NCBI RefSeq assembly: GCF_964036635.1
Contig: NZ_OZ038524.1
Location: 124,001-188,000 of the forward strand
DNA length: 64,000 nt
Direction of reading: 5' to 3'
Source: Tenacibaculum dicentrarchi
GTDB taxonomy: Bacteria > Bacteroidota > Bacteroidia > Flavobacteriales > Flavobacteriaceae
The first letter of the stretch is position 1, and every line of letters starts with the position of its first letter. The notes under the pieces were generated by a model. That model did not search any database. It had not been told where the DNA came from and saw nothing but the letters and a program-made list of their open reading frames with translations. The translations under genes and the position numbers were made by a program. Below, piece after piece: positions 17,674 to 26,404 of the stretch.

Positions 17674-19242
17674 ATGTCTCTAGAGAACATTAACCCAACT
17701 GAAACTGATGCTTGGAAAAAATTAACGACTCATTTTACCAAAGCAAAGGAATATGAGCTAAAAACGCTTTTTAAAAAAGACAAAAATAGAAAAGAATGTT
17801 TTTCTATTTCTTTAGATGATTTTAAAGTTGATTATTCAAAAAATCACATTACCAAAGAAACCATCGATTTATTAGTATTATTAGCTGAAGAGGTAAAGCT
17901 TAAAGACGCGATTTCTAAATATTTTTCAGGTGATAAAATTAATGTAACAGAAAATAGAGCTGTATTACATACAGCTTTGAGAAGTAATTCGAAAGAACCA
18001 GTTTTAGTTGATAAACAAAATATAAAACCAAAAATAAAAGCAACATTAAATAAAATGAAGGCTTTTACTGATACTGTAATTTCTGGAAATTGGAAAGGGT
18101 TTACTGGTAAACCAATTACCGATATTGTTAATATAGGTGTAGGAGGTTCTGATTTAGGACCAAATATGGTAGTAGAGGCATTGCAATTTTATCGAAATAA
18201 ATTGAATTCACATTTTGTATCAAATGTAGACGGTGATCATGTATTTGAAATCTTAAAAAAACTTGACACTGAAACAACATTATTTGTAATAGTTTCAAAA
18301 TCATTTATGACTGATGAAACAATTACAAATGCAAATACAATTAGAGATTGGTTTTTAAAATCGGCAACAATTACTGATGTTTCAAAGCATTTTGTTGCTG
18401 TATCGTCTAATATAGAAGAAGCGATAAGTTTTGGAATTAATCAAGAAAACATTTTTCCAATGTGGAATTGGGTTGGTGGTAGATTCTCTCTATGGTCAGC
18501 TGTAGGATTATCTATTAGTTTATCTATCGGATATGATAATTTTAAAGAGTTATTAAATGGTGCCGAACAGGTTGATGAACATTTTAAAACAACCGACTTT
18601 GATAAAAATATTCCTGTAATATTGGCTCTTATAAGTATTTGGTATAATAATTTTTTTAAATCAGAAACTGAAGTCATTTTACCATATAGTCAATACTTAT
18701 GTAAATTACCAGCATATTTACAACAAGCAATTATGGAAAGTAATGGTAAAAGTATTGATAGAAATGGTAAAGAAATTAACTATCAAACAGGTGGCGTTAT
18801 TTGGGGAGGTGCTGGTACTGATATTCAACACGCTTTTATGCAGTTATTACATCAAGGAACAAAATTAATACCCGCAGATTTTATTGGTTTTGAAGAACCT
18901 TTACATGGTTTAACAGCGCAACATAAAAAATTAATGGCTAATTATTATGCACAAATGGATGCTTTGGCATATGGTAAAACAAAACAAGAAATACATTTAG
19001 AATTAAAATTAGCAAATAAATTAGATAAAATAAATCAATTATTACCTTATAAAACTTTTGAGGGTAATCGACCGAGTACTTCATTTTTATTTAAAAAGTT
19101 AACACCAAAATCGTTAGGAATGCTTATTGCAACCTATGAACATAAGATTTTTACACAAGGAGTTTTATGGAATATTTTTTCATATGACCAGTTTGGAGTT
19201 GAATTAGGTAAGGAATTAGCAAAAAAAATGCTAGTTAATTAG
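17674..19242 (+). CDS. pgi: Glucose-6-phosphate isomerase
   Basis: A 522-residue enzyme that interconverts glucose 6-phosphate and fructose 6-phosphate in glycolysis. Seen: the sugar-phosphate motif I-V-N-I-G-V-G-G-S-D-L-G-P, the serine-rich loop V-S-K-S-F-M-T-D-E-T, the active-site Glu/His region E-S-N-G-K-S and G-T-D-I-Q-H-A-F-M-Q, and the C-terminal Lys region S-Y-D-Q-F-G-V-E-L-G-K. The length is slightly below the E. coli enzyme (549). It may be co-transcribed with the M23 peptidase gene. Confidence 0.96.
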   Translation: MSLENINPTETDAWKKLTTHFTKAKEYELKTLFKKDKNRKECFSISLDDFKVDYSKNHITKETIDLLVLLAEEVKLKDAISKYFSGDKINVTENRAVLHTALRSNSKEPVLVDKQNIKPKIKATLNKMKAFTDTVISGNWKGFTGKPITDIVNIGVGGSDLGPNMVVEALQFYRNKLNSHFVSNVDGDHVFEILKKLDTETTLFVIVSKSFMTDETITNANTIRDWFLKSATITDVSKHFVAVSSNIEEAISFGINQENIFPMWNWVGGRFSLWSAVGLSISLSIGYDNFKELLNGAEQVDEHFKTTDFDKNIPVILALISIWYNNFFKSETEVILPYSQYLCKLPAYLQQAIMESNGKSIDRNGKEINYQTGGVIWGGAGTDIQHAFMQLLHQGTKLIPADFIGFEEPLHGLTAQHKKLMANYYAQMDALAYGKTKQEIHLELKLANKLDKINQLLPYKTFEGNRPSTSFLFKKLTPKSLGMLIATYEHKIFTQGVLWNIFSYDQFGVELGKELAKKMLVN

Positions 19243-19320
19243 TATAAATATAATTTAAAATCTGTTTGTTTCTTTTTTTATTAGTTGCTACTTACTTAAA
19301 AGCTTAACATTAAGTTAATA

Positions 19321-19348
19321 TTGACAAGGTGTAAAAGCAAGACCTTTG
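19321..19348 (+). promoter_or_regulatory. Promoter for the TonB receptor operon
   Basis: TTG at 19321-19323, a 17-bp spacer, then GACCTTTG at 19341-19348. Both elements and the spacing agree with the Flavobacterium consensus apart from the first base of the -7 box. It lies 31 bases upstream of the receptor start. Confidence 0.6.
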
Positions 19349-19378
19349 CAGCGCATTTAATAATAATTTAGATTAGAA

Positions 19379-21883
19379 ATGAAGAAAATTAAAAATGTTT
19401 TACTAATAGCGCTGTTCTTTGTGGCTGCAACAGTTTTAGGACAAATTCAACTTACAGGTAAAGTAGTTGACGAAATGGGACAACCCCTTCCTGGAGCTGG
19501 TGTTATCGTTAAAGCAACTGCGAACGGAACAGCAACAGATTTTGATGGGAATTTTAAGCTAAGTGCTAAATCGAAATCAGGAGTTGTAATCGTATCATTT
19601 ATTGGATACGTTAATCAAAAAATAGCTTATACAGCTTCAAAAAGTAACTTAGGTACTATTAAATTAGAGCCTTCAAATGTTTTAAACGAAGTTGTAATTA
19701 CAGCAACATCTTTTGCGGTTGGTAGAAAAACTCCAGTAGCAGTATCAACCCTTAAATCGGCTGATATCCAAGCAAAATTAGGAACACAAGAATTTCCTGA
19801 AATTTTAAAATCTACCCCTGGAGTATATGCTACCAAAACAGGAGGAGGTTATGGAGATTCTCGAATTAATTTACGTGGTTTTGCTTCTGCAAATGTAGCG
19901 GTTATGATTAATGGAGTTCCTATTAATGACATGGAAAGTGGTAAGGTATATTGGTCTAACTGGGCTGGTTTATCAGATGTAACTGCAGCAATGCAGGTTC
20001 AAAGAGGGTTAGGTGCTTCTAAAGTAGCTGTGCCTTCTATTGGTGGTACGATTAATATCATTACAAAATCTACTGATGTTAAAAAAGGTGGGAGTATTAA
20101 TAGTTCAGTAGCGAATGATGGGTACCTTAAATACGGAATGACACTCTCTACAGGTTTATTAGATAATGGTTTAGCTGTTACTGCTTCTTTAAATAAGATG
20201 TCAGGAGACGGATACGTAGATGGAACGCAATTTGAAGGGTTTAATTATTTTTTAAATATCTCAAAACGTATAAACGCTAAACATAAGTTATCTTTTACAG
20301 GTTTTGGTGCAAAACAAGAGCACGGACAGCGTTATAATAGAAAATCTATTAAATTTAATAGAAATACCGAACAAGGGGGAAGAAGATTTAATCCAGATTG
20401 GGGATATAGAAATGGAAAAATTGAAAATTCATCTTATAACTTTTACCATAAACCTCAGTTATCATTAAACCATGATTGGACTATTTCTGAGAAGGCATTT
20501 GTAACGACTGCTTTGTACGCTTCTGTAGCTTCAGGAGGAGGTAGAAGAACTCAAGGAGATGCGTTTAGTGCTAGTCAACTTGATAATTACAGATTAGGTG
20601 GTGTTGATCAACCTATCGGTTATGATAAAATTGTTCAAGAAAATATTGCAAATGGGGTAAATGGAGCTTCTAATGTTTTTACATCTTCAATGAACGATCA
20701 TAAATGGTACGGGGTATTATCTACCTTAAAATATGATATCGATGAAGAATTTACTTTCTCTGGAGGTTTAGACGCAAGATATTATGTAGGTTCTCATTAT
20801 TATGAAGTAAACGATTTATTAGGAGGTGACTATTGGTTAAACAATAACAAAGCCTTAAAAGTTGGTGATCGTTTTAGTAAAGATTACGATGGTTATGTAA
20901 AACGTAACGGAGTATTTACACAATTAGAATACTCTAATGGAGATTTATCAGCATTTTTCTCTTCTTCTGTATCAAATACAAACTACAGTAAAGAAGAAAA
21001 TATGAATGCTTTAGGAATGTCTGATAATTATAATTTTATTGGTTTTGGTAACAAAGGTGGTGTTAATTATAATATAGATGAAAAGCATAACGTATTCGGA
21101 AACATCGGGTATTTATCAAATGCACCATTTATGAATGCCGTATTTACAAATCAAAGAAATAATGAATTCAATAAAGAAGCTGTTAACGAAAAAGTATTTA
21201 GTGCAGAATTAGGGTACGGTTTTAAATCGGAAATTTTTTCAGCTAATTTAAATGTTTATAGAACTTCTTGGTTAGACAAGTCGGTTACCAGCTCTATTGT
21301 AGACCGTGTTACAGATGAACGTTTGTATGGTAACTTTACAGGTTTAGATGCTTTACACCAAGGTGTAGAATTTGACTTTGTTTATAAAGTAACAGATAAG
21401 TTAAAGTTAACAGGTATGGCATCTCTTGGAGATTGGACATGGCAAAGTGATGTAAAAGGAATCATTGAAAATGAATTAGGAACTAAGCGAAAAGAAATAG
21501 AAATTAACGCGAAAGGGTTAAAAGTAAATGACGCAGCACAAACTACATATGCCGCAGGATTATCGTATGAGCCAATTAAAAAGACAAAGTTTTTTGTTGA
21601 TTATAATTATGCAGGTGATATCTATTCTAAATTGAATATCAACGAAAGTACAGACAGACAAGATTCTTGGAAAATGCCAAATTATCATTTATTTGATTTA
21701 GGTTTTAGACATGGATTTAAAATAGGAGACTTTAACGCTACTGTAAACGGTAAATTAAATAATATTTTAGATACAGAATATATTTCAGATGCTTTTGATG
21801 GATTAAACCATACAGCACAAGATGCTACGGTATATTACGGAGCAGGAAGAACGTTTAGTTTAGGATTAAAAGTTAAATTTTAA
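19379..21883 (+). CDS. TonB-dependent outer-membrane receptor
   Basis: An 834-residue receptor. Parts in order: signal peptide (about 1-21, ending V-L-G-Q); a carboxypeptidase-like regulatory domain (L-T-G-K-V-V-D-E-M-G-Q-P-L-P-G-A-G-V, residues about 25-100); a plug domain (N-E-V-V-I-T-A, then S-T-P-G-V-Y, R-G-F, M-I-N-G-V-P); and a beta-barrel ending in a terminal aromatic strand (S-L-G-L-K-V-K-F). It imports a ligand through the outer membrane using TonB energy. There is no SusD gene beside it, but a repeat lipoprotein begins 12 bases downstream and is probably its surface partner. The ligand is unknown. Confidence 0.93.
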   Translation: MKKIKNVLLIALFFVAATVLGQIQLTGKVVDEMGQPLPGAGVIVKATANGTATDFDGNFKLSAKSKSGVVIVSFIGYVNQKIAYTASKSNLGTIKLEPSNVLNEVVITATSFAVGRKTPVAVSTLKSADIQAKLGTQEFPEILKSTPGVYATKTGGGYGDSRINLRGFASANVAVMINGVPINDMESGKVYWSNWAGLSDVTAAMQVQRGLGASKVAVPSIGGTINIITKSTDVKKGGSINSSVANDGYLKYGMTLSTGLLDNGLAVTASLNKMSGDGYVDGTQFEGFNYFLNISKRINAKHKLSFTGFGAKQEHGQRYNRKSIKFNRNTEQGGRRFNPDWGYRNGKIENSSYNFYHKPQLSLNHDWTISEKAFVTTALYASVASGGGRRTQGDAFSASQLDNYRLGGVDQPIGYDKIVQENIANGVNGASNVFTSSMNDHKWYGVLSTLKYDIDEEFTFSGGLDARYYVGSHYYEVNDLLGGDYWLNNNKALKVGDRFSKDYDGYVKRNGVFTQLEYSNGDLSAFFSSSVSNTNYSKEENMNALGMSDNYNFIGFGNKGGVNYNIDEKHNVFGNIGYLSNAPFMNAVFTNQRNNEFNKEAVNEKVFSAELGYGFKSEIFSANLNVYRTSWLDKSVTSSIVDRVTDERLYGNFTGLDALHQGVEFDFVYKVTDKLKLTGMASLGDWTWQSDVKGIIENELGTKRKEIEINAKGLKVNDAAQTTYAAGLSYEPIKKTKFFVDYNYAGDIYSKLNINESTDRQDSWKMPNYHLFDLGFRHGFKIGDFNATVNGKLNNILDTEYISDAFDGLNHTAQDATVYYGAGRTFSLGLKVKF

Positions 21884-21894
21884 AAAATAGAATC

Positions 21895-22992
21895 ATGAAA
21901 AATATATTTTTATTAGTAGCTGTTTTTGCAATGGTTTTTACTTCATGTGAACCATTGGAAGATATCAATGCAGAAATTGATGCACAAGAAAATGCTATTG
22001 TAGCAGATGTAGAGTATACTCTTGAAGATGCCGATTATACAAACAAAATTACAAAAGGAGGATTAGGTTTTAAATACCCTAATTTTAATTCGGAAGCAGA
22101 TGCAAAAGCAGAATTACCTGCATTTTTAGCAAACAAGTATCCTGTTTTTGGAAAAAAATCATCAGCAGTAGTAACTTTTAAAGTTTATAGCAAAAAAAAT
22201 ACTGAAAAAAGTTTAGAAAGCTATGAAGTAACAAAAGCAGATTATACTGAAGCAGGACAGAAATATGGTAACTTTAGTAAGTTTTCTCATATTACTGATT
22301 TTTTAAACCGTAAATACACAAATCCAGCAAACAGATTATTAGTTTCTTTAACTTATAAATATTATTCTGGGGCTGTATCAACATTAAACAACGGTTTTTT
22401 ATTTAACAATGGTGCTTGGGAATTAGTTACAGGTTTTTCAAAAGAAGAATACAAGCAAATGGGGGAGTCTCATCCTAATTTTTCTAGTAAAGATGAAGCC
22501 TATGCTAAAATTCCAGTATTTTTATTAGATAAATATAAATACGAGCCAAAAGAAGCAGGAACTATTCAAGGATTTATGTACAAAATGTATCTTGGTGGAG
22601 GTGTAACAGATAGTTCAGTAATTTATTTTATCTATGATGGAACTAAATGGGCTAAATATACCAATACTATTGAACAAACAGTTAAGTTTGGGCATGACGG
22701 AACTAATTGGGTGCCTGATAATACTATCAAATATACTTTAACAGCAGCTGATTACGCTTTAATTGGTAATGATAGATACAATAACTTTGATGTAAGAGCA
22801 GGTAAAGATGACGAAACAGAAGCTGTTCGTTTAGATAAAATTAATACAATTTTATTAAACAATTTCCCTACAGATCTTGAAGGTCAAAAATATATTGTTT
22901 CATATTCAGTATATGATGGATCTAATAAAGTTTTTACAATGAAACTTATAAAAGAAGGTACTGTTTATGTTATTCAAAAAGAACAAGCATAA
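21895..22992 (+). CDS. Lipoprotein with four degenerate internal repeats
   Basis: A 365-residue protein with a lipoprotein signal (V-F-T-S-C-E, Cys at about residue 18). I do not recognise a named family. The mature part reads as four repeats of about 75-90 residues, each beginning with a pattern like Y-T-L-x-x-A-D-Y or S-K-E-E-Y, followed by an x-Y-x-N-F segment, a helix ending in a short P/Y motif, and a beta stretch like V-S-Y-x-V-Y-D-G. The starts are near residues 41, 107, 181 and 280. It is co-transcribed with the TonB receptor (12-base gap), so it is probably an outer-membrane surface subunit that binds the receptor's ligand. Confidence 0.65.
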   Translation: MKNIFLLVAVFAMVFTSCEPLEDINAEIDAQENAIVADVEYTLEDADYTNKITKGGLGFKYPNFNSEADAKAELPAFLANKYPVFGKKSSAVVTFKVYSKKNTEKSLESYEVTKADYTEAGQKYGNFSKFSHITDFLNRKYTNPANRLLVSLTYKYYSGAVSTLNNGFLFNNGAWELVTGFSKEEYKQMGESHPNFSSKDEAYAKIPVFLLDKYKYEPKEAGTIQGFMYKMYLGGGVTDSSVIYFIYDGTKWAKYTNTIEQTVKFGHDGTNWVPDNTIKYTLTAADYALIGNDRYNNFDVRAGKDDETEAVRLDKINTILLNNFPTDLEGQKYIVSYSVYDGSNKVFTMKLIKEGTVYVIQKEQA

Positions 22993-23013
22993 AAATATTC
23001 AATAAAACAATTT

Positions 23014-23043
23014 AAAAACCACCTCAATCGGGGTGGTTTTTTT
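23014..23043 (+). terminator. Terminator of the receptor operon
   Basis: The stem AAAACCACCTC ... GGGTGGTTTTTTT with a 5-nt loop and a T-run. Confidence 0.9.
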
Positions 23044-23058
23044 ATGCTTAAAATTCAC

Positions 23059-23066
23059 TAAATTTG
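23059..23066 (+). promoter_or_regulatory. Promoter -7 element
   Basis: TAAATTTG matches TAnnTTTG, 30 bases before the start of the next gene and directly after the preceding terminator. Confidence 0.5.
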
Positions 23067-23095
23067 CCAATAACAAAAATAAACACAGACACATC

Positions 23096-23506
23096 ATGAT
23101 GAAAACATTACACTCTTATTGGGCATATATTGTGCTAGCAGTATTAATTTTTACAGTAGTAAATGCCATTATAGGATTAATTCAGAAAAAAGAATTTACA
23201 CACAAAGAGTTTCGTTTAGGATTGTTTAGCTTAATTACTACACATATTCAATTATTATTAGGTTTTTTTGTGTATTTTATAGGTGGTTTTCAAAAAGGGT
23301 TAGGTGAAATGAAAGATGCTCCTGTAAGATTATTAGCTTTAGAGCATCCATTAATGATGATTATCGCAATCGTATTAATTACTGTAGGATGGTCAAAACA
23401 CAAAAAACAAGTAAAAAGTGAAGATAAATTTAAAACCTTTACCATCTTTTATGGGCTAGCATTAGTAGTAATATTATCAAGAATCCCTTGGAATAATTGG
23501 TTTTAA
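23096..23506 (+). CDS. Four-helix membrane protein, cytochrome b-like
   Basis: A 136-residue inner-membrane protein. I chose ATG 23096 (or the next ATG at 23099) because the longer frame from 23033 overlaps a terminator and a promoter. There are four hydrophobic helices (about residues 9-28, 45-66, 84-101 and 114-129). His residues at L-H-S-Y, T-T-H-I-Q, L-E-H-P and W-S-K-H-K lie at helix ends and could bind haem, which is why homologues are often labelled cytochrome b; this is not proven. It is a single-gene unit with a terminator at 23540. Confidence 0.6.
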   Translation: MMKTLHSYWAYIVLAVLIFTVVNAIIGLIQKKEFTHKEFRLGLFSLITTHIQLLLGFFVYFIGGFQKGLGEMKDAPVRLLALEHPLMMIIAIVLITVGWSKHKKQVKSEDKFKTFTIFYGLALVVILSRIPWNNWF

Positions 23507-23539
23507 TAGTACTTAATTCGTTTTAATTGAAATATATAG

Positions 23540-23561
23540 TCCCACTTTCGTGGGATTTTTT
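23540..23561 (+). terminator. Terminator
   Basis: TCCCAC TTTC GTGGGA followed by TTTTTT, a compact perfect hairpin after the four-helix protein gene. Confidence 0.85.
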
Positions 23562-23568
23562 ATTTTTG
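23561..23568 (+). promoter_or_regulatory. Promoter -7 element for plsC
   Basis: TATTTTTG matches TAnnTTTG, 24 bases before the acyltransferase start, directly abutting the preceding terminator. Confidence 0.5.
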
Positions 23569-23591
23569 TATTATACTAAACTATAATACTA

Positions 23592-24323
23592 ATGAAATTT
23601 ATAAGTTATATTATCTCTTCAATATTTGCAGTAGTTTTCTTTTCACTACTATTAATATTTCATCCTATACAATGGTTAGGATTGAAATTTTTTGGGCAGA
23701 AAGGGCATCAAAAAGTAGTGAATATTATGAATTGGTTTTTAATTAAATCATTATTAATTTTAGGGATTCGAGTACAAGTAGAAAATGAGCAAGAATTGCC
23801 AGAAAACACCAGTTTAATATTTGTATCAAACCATCAAAGTACTTTTGATATATCGCCAATTATTTGGCATTTTAGAAAGAACAATCCAAAGTTTGTTTCT
23901 AAAAAAGAATTAGGAAAAGGTATTCCAAGTATTTCATTTAATTTAAGACACGGAGGAGCAGCTTTAATCGATAGAAAAGACCCAAGACAAGCTTTAACCG
24001 AATTGGCAAATTTCTCAAAAACTATTGATAAAAATAACTGGTCTGCGGCTATTTTTCCTGAAGGAACAAGAAGTGTAACAGGCGTGCCAAAATCATTTTC
24101 ACCAAACGGCTTAAAAATGATTGCAAAATACAATCCCGAAGCTTATATTGTTCCGTTAACCATAAATAATTCATGGAAAGTGTTTAAATATGGGAAATTT
24201 CCATTAGGCTTAGGAAGTCCTATCAAAATTAAAACACATACGCCAATAAAAGTGAATAGTTTACCGTTTAAAGAGTTGATAGATAGTGTGGAAAACACCA
24301 TTAAAGAAGCAATCGATTACTAA
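23592..24323 (+). CDS. plsC: 1-acyl-sn-glycerol-3-phosphate acyltransferase
   Basis: A 243-residue PlsC-family acyltransferase that makes phosphatidic acid. Seen: an N-terminal membrane segment, the catalytic N-H-Q-S-T-F-D (HX4D) motif near residue 80, the G-A-A-L-I-D-R motif, and F-P-E-G-T-R-S. The downstream gene, 36 bases away, is an acyl-ACP desaturase, so both may supply membrane lipids in one operon. A second PlsC-like protein is encoded at 36262-37047. Confidence 0.92.
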   Translation: MKFISYIISSIFAVVFFSLLLIFHPIQWLGLKFFGQKGHQKVVNIMNWFLIKSLLILGIRVQVENEQELPENTSLIFVSNHQSTFDISPIIWHFRKNNPKFVSKKELGKGIPSISFNLRHGGAALIDRKDPRQALTELANFSKTIDKNNWSAAIFPEGTRSVTGVPKSFSPNGLKMIAKYNPEAYIVPLTINNSWKVFKYGKFPLGLGSPIKIKTHTPIKVNSLPFKELIDSVENTIKEAIDY

Positions 24324-24359
24324 AATAGAAACAAAACAAACAACTATAAAATATATATT

Positions 24360-25340
24360 ATGTCAATACAAAACATCCGAAAGGAAGTAATGAAAACGCT
24401 CGAAAAGAACATTGATCTTTTCGTAGATAAATTTTTAATCCCTGCTGAAAAAATTTGGCAACCAACTGATTTTTTACCAAACTCACAAAAAGATACTTTT
24501 ATATCGGAAGTAGAAGAAATTAGAGAATTATCGAAAGAATTAGACGATGATTTTTGGGTGGTTTTAGTAGGTGATACCATTACAGAAGAAGCTTTACCAA
24601 CCTACGAATCATGGTTGTTAGATTTAGATGGAGTTACACAACACCCCGATAACGGCTGGGCAAAATGGATTCGTGCTTGGACAGCAGAAGAAAACCGTCA
24701 TGGTGATGTGTTAAACAAATATTTATATCTTTCAGGACGTGTAAATATGCGTGAAGTAGAAATTACCACACAGCATTTAATTACCGATGGATTTGATATT
24801 GGAACTGCTAGTGACCCGTATAAAAACTTTGTTTATACGAGTTTTCAAGAATTAGCTACTTATATTTCACACTTAAATGTTGGGAAAATAGCAAAAAAAC
24901 AAGGGCATAAATCGTTGGCTAAAATGTCTCGAATTATCGCTGGAGATGAAATGCGTCATCATTTGGCATATACCGAGTTTATTAAGCAAATTTTTGCGAT
25001 TGACCCTAGCGAAATGATGTTGGCTTTTCAACACATGATGAAGCATAAAATTGTAATGCCAGCTTATCATTTAAGAGAGTCTTTTGCTGCAAAAGGAACT
25101 TTATTTGATGATTTTTCAACAGTAGCACAAAGAGTTGGCGTTTATACAGGTTTTGACTATGTTGATATTCTTAAAAAGTTAAATGCTGCTTGGGAAATTG
25201 ATAAAATTACAGGCTTAACGCCAGAGGCTGAAAAAGCCCGTGATTATTTAATGAAATTACCAGACAGAATGTACCGAATTACAGAACGAATGATAATTCC
25301 TGATACAAAATTCAACTTTAAATGGATGATTCCAGCATAA
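24360..25340 (+). CDS. Acyl-[acyl-carrier-protein] desaturase
   Basis: A 326-residue soluble diiron desaturase of the ferritin-like fold, which inserts a cis double bond (typically delta-9) into acyl-ACP. The two iron-binding motifs are present: E-E-N-R-H and D-E-M-R-H. Also seen are W-x-x-x-D-F-L near the N-terminus and Y-T-x-F-Q-E-L-A-T. The length agrees with bacterial and plant stearoyl-ACP desaturases without the plastid peptide. It follows plsC closely, which suggests control of membrane fluidity. Confidence 0.93.
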   Translation: MSIQNIRKEVMKTLEKNIDLFVDKFLIPAEKIWQPTDFLPNSQKDTFISEVEEIRELSKELDDDFWVVLVGDTITEEALPTYESWLLDLDGVTQHPDNGWAKWIRAWTAEENRHGDVLNKYLYLSGRVNMREVEITTQHLITDGFDIGTASDPYKNFVYTSFQELATYISHLNVGKIAKKQGHKSLAKMSRIIAGDEMRHHLAYTEFIKQIFAIDPSEMMLAFQHMMKHKIVMPAYHLRESFAAKGTLFDDFSTVAQRVGVYTGFDYVDILKKLNAAWEIDKITGLTPEAEKARDYLMKLPDRMYRITERMIIPDTKFNFKWMIPA

Positions 25341-25358
25341 AAAATAAATATTCAAGAG

Positions 25359-25387
25359 AAAAAGCAGCCTTAAGGTTGCTTTTTTTA
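25359..25387 (+). terminator. Terminator after the desaturase gene
   Basis: The stem AAAGCAGCC TTAA GGTTGCTTT with a run of seven T residues. Confidence 0.9.
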
Positions 25388-25444
25388 TTTAAAAATCTTG
25401 AAGAAATTAATTAATAATATGTTTAAAAATTAAAATTAAATTCT

Positions 25445-25530
25445 CGTCATGCTGAATTTATTTCAGCATCGCATCAACAGGAGAACTACGGAAAATCAGG
25501 ATGTGAAACTGAAATAAATTTAGTTTGACG
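25445..25530. repeat. REP-like palindromic intergenic element
   Basis: An 86-bp element. The left arm CGTCATGCTGAATTTATTTCAG and the reverse complement of the right arm agree at 19 of 22 positions; the arms enclose a 42-bp centre. The left arm itself folds (GCTGAA ... TTCAGC). The sequence is richer in G+C than its surroundings. Its style (GTCATGCTGAA ... TTCAG) matches palindromic repeats that I recall from intergenic regions of many Bacteroidota; the copy number in this genome cannot be counted here. Confidence 0.6.
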
Positions 25531-25564
25531 GATTCAATTCCTTATTTTTATGTTATATTTTTTT

Positions 25565-26329
25565 TCAGATGAAATTTAAACAGGCTTTAAAAACAAACGC
25601 ATCTTTATCATTTAAAAAACCAAATTTACTACGAATTTCAGTTTGTTTTTCTTTATCTAAAGTAATTGATAATGAAATTTCTTCACTGTTATTATTTTTA
25701 GAAATACAATTTCCAAGCATATCATAACAAACAGAATTTCCGTTATATTGATGTCCATTAGCATCTGTTCCAACTCTATTTACACCAATTGTATAACTCA
25801 TATTTTCTATGGAACGAGCTTTTAATAAAGTATTCCAAGCTTCAATTCTTGAACTTGGCCAACTTGCTACATATAGTAATAAATCGTAATTATCGGTGTT
25901 TCTAGCCCATGCAGGAAAACGTAAATCATAACAAATTAACAGACAAATTTTCCAGTCTTTATAATTAACAATATTTTTTTTAGTTCCAGCGGTAAATATT
26001 TTTTGTTCTCCAGCAAGGGTAAATAAGTGTTTTTTATCATAAAAATCAATTTTACCTGAAGGATACACAAATAATAATCTGTTATAATAAAGCTCTTTTT
26101 CTTTGGATAGTCTTTTCATCCAATTTACAGTATCGCCACTCATGGTTTCTGCTAAATGATTTGCTTTCATGCTAAAACCAGTTGTAAACATTTCAGGTAA
26201 AATAATTAAATCGACATCCGAAGAAAGTTTATTTATTTTTTCTTCAAATTTTATTCTGTTTTCGGTCGGATTTTCCCAAACTAAATCAGATTGTATAAGT
26301 ACTGCTTTAAGTTTATTATAAGTATTCAT
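25565..26329 (-). CDS. Carbon-nitrogen hydrolase, omega-amidase-like (nitrilase family)
   Basis: A 254-residue nitrilase-superfamily protein, closest to YafV-type omega-amidases that hydrolyse 2-oxoglutaramate. The catalytic triad is visible as E46 (L-P-E-M-F-T-T-G-F), K99 (Y-D-K-K-H-L-F) and C133 (L-I-C-Y-D-L-R-F-P). Between K-R-L-S-K-E-K and Y-Y-N-R-L-L, near residues 76-85, the sequence is about 13 residues shorter than in the E. coli homologue as I remember it; the missing part would include a core beta strand. The gene is alone, convergent with the desaturase region and divergent from the nuclease gene. Confidence 0.85.
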   Translation of the reverse strand: MNTYNKLKAVLIQSDLVWENPTENRIKFEEKINKLSSDVDLIILPEMFTTGFSMKANHLAETMSGDTVNWMKRLSKEKELYYNRLLFVYPSGKIDFYDKKHLFTLAGEQKIFTAGTKKNIVNYKDWKICLLICYDLRFPAWARNTDNYDLLLYVASWPSSRIEAWNTLLKARSIENMSYTIGVNRVGTDANGHQYNGNSVCYDMLGNCISKNNNSEEISLSITLDKEKQTEIRSKFGFLNDKDAFVFKACLNFI

Positions 26330-26404
26330 TATTCAAAAAATGAAGTGGTTATTCTTATCAAAAATAAGATAAAATTTGTACTTTGGGTTGATTAAAAAAA
26401 AGCT

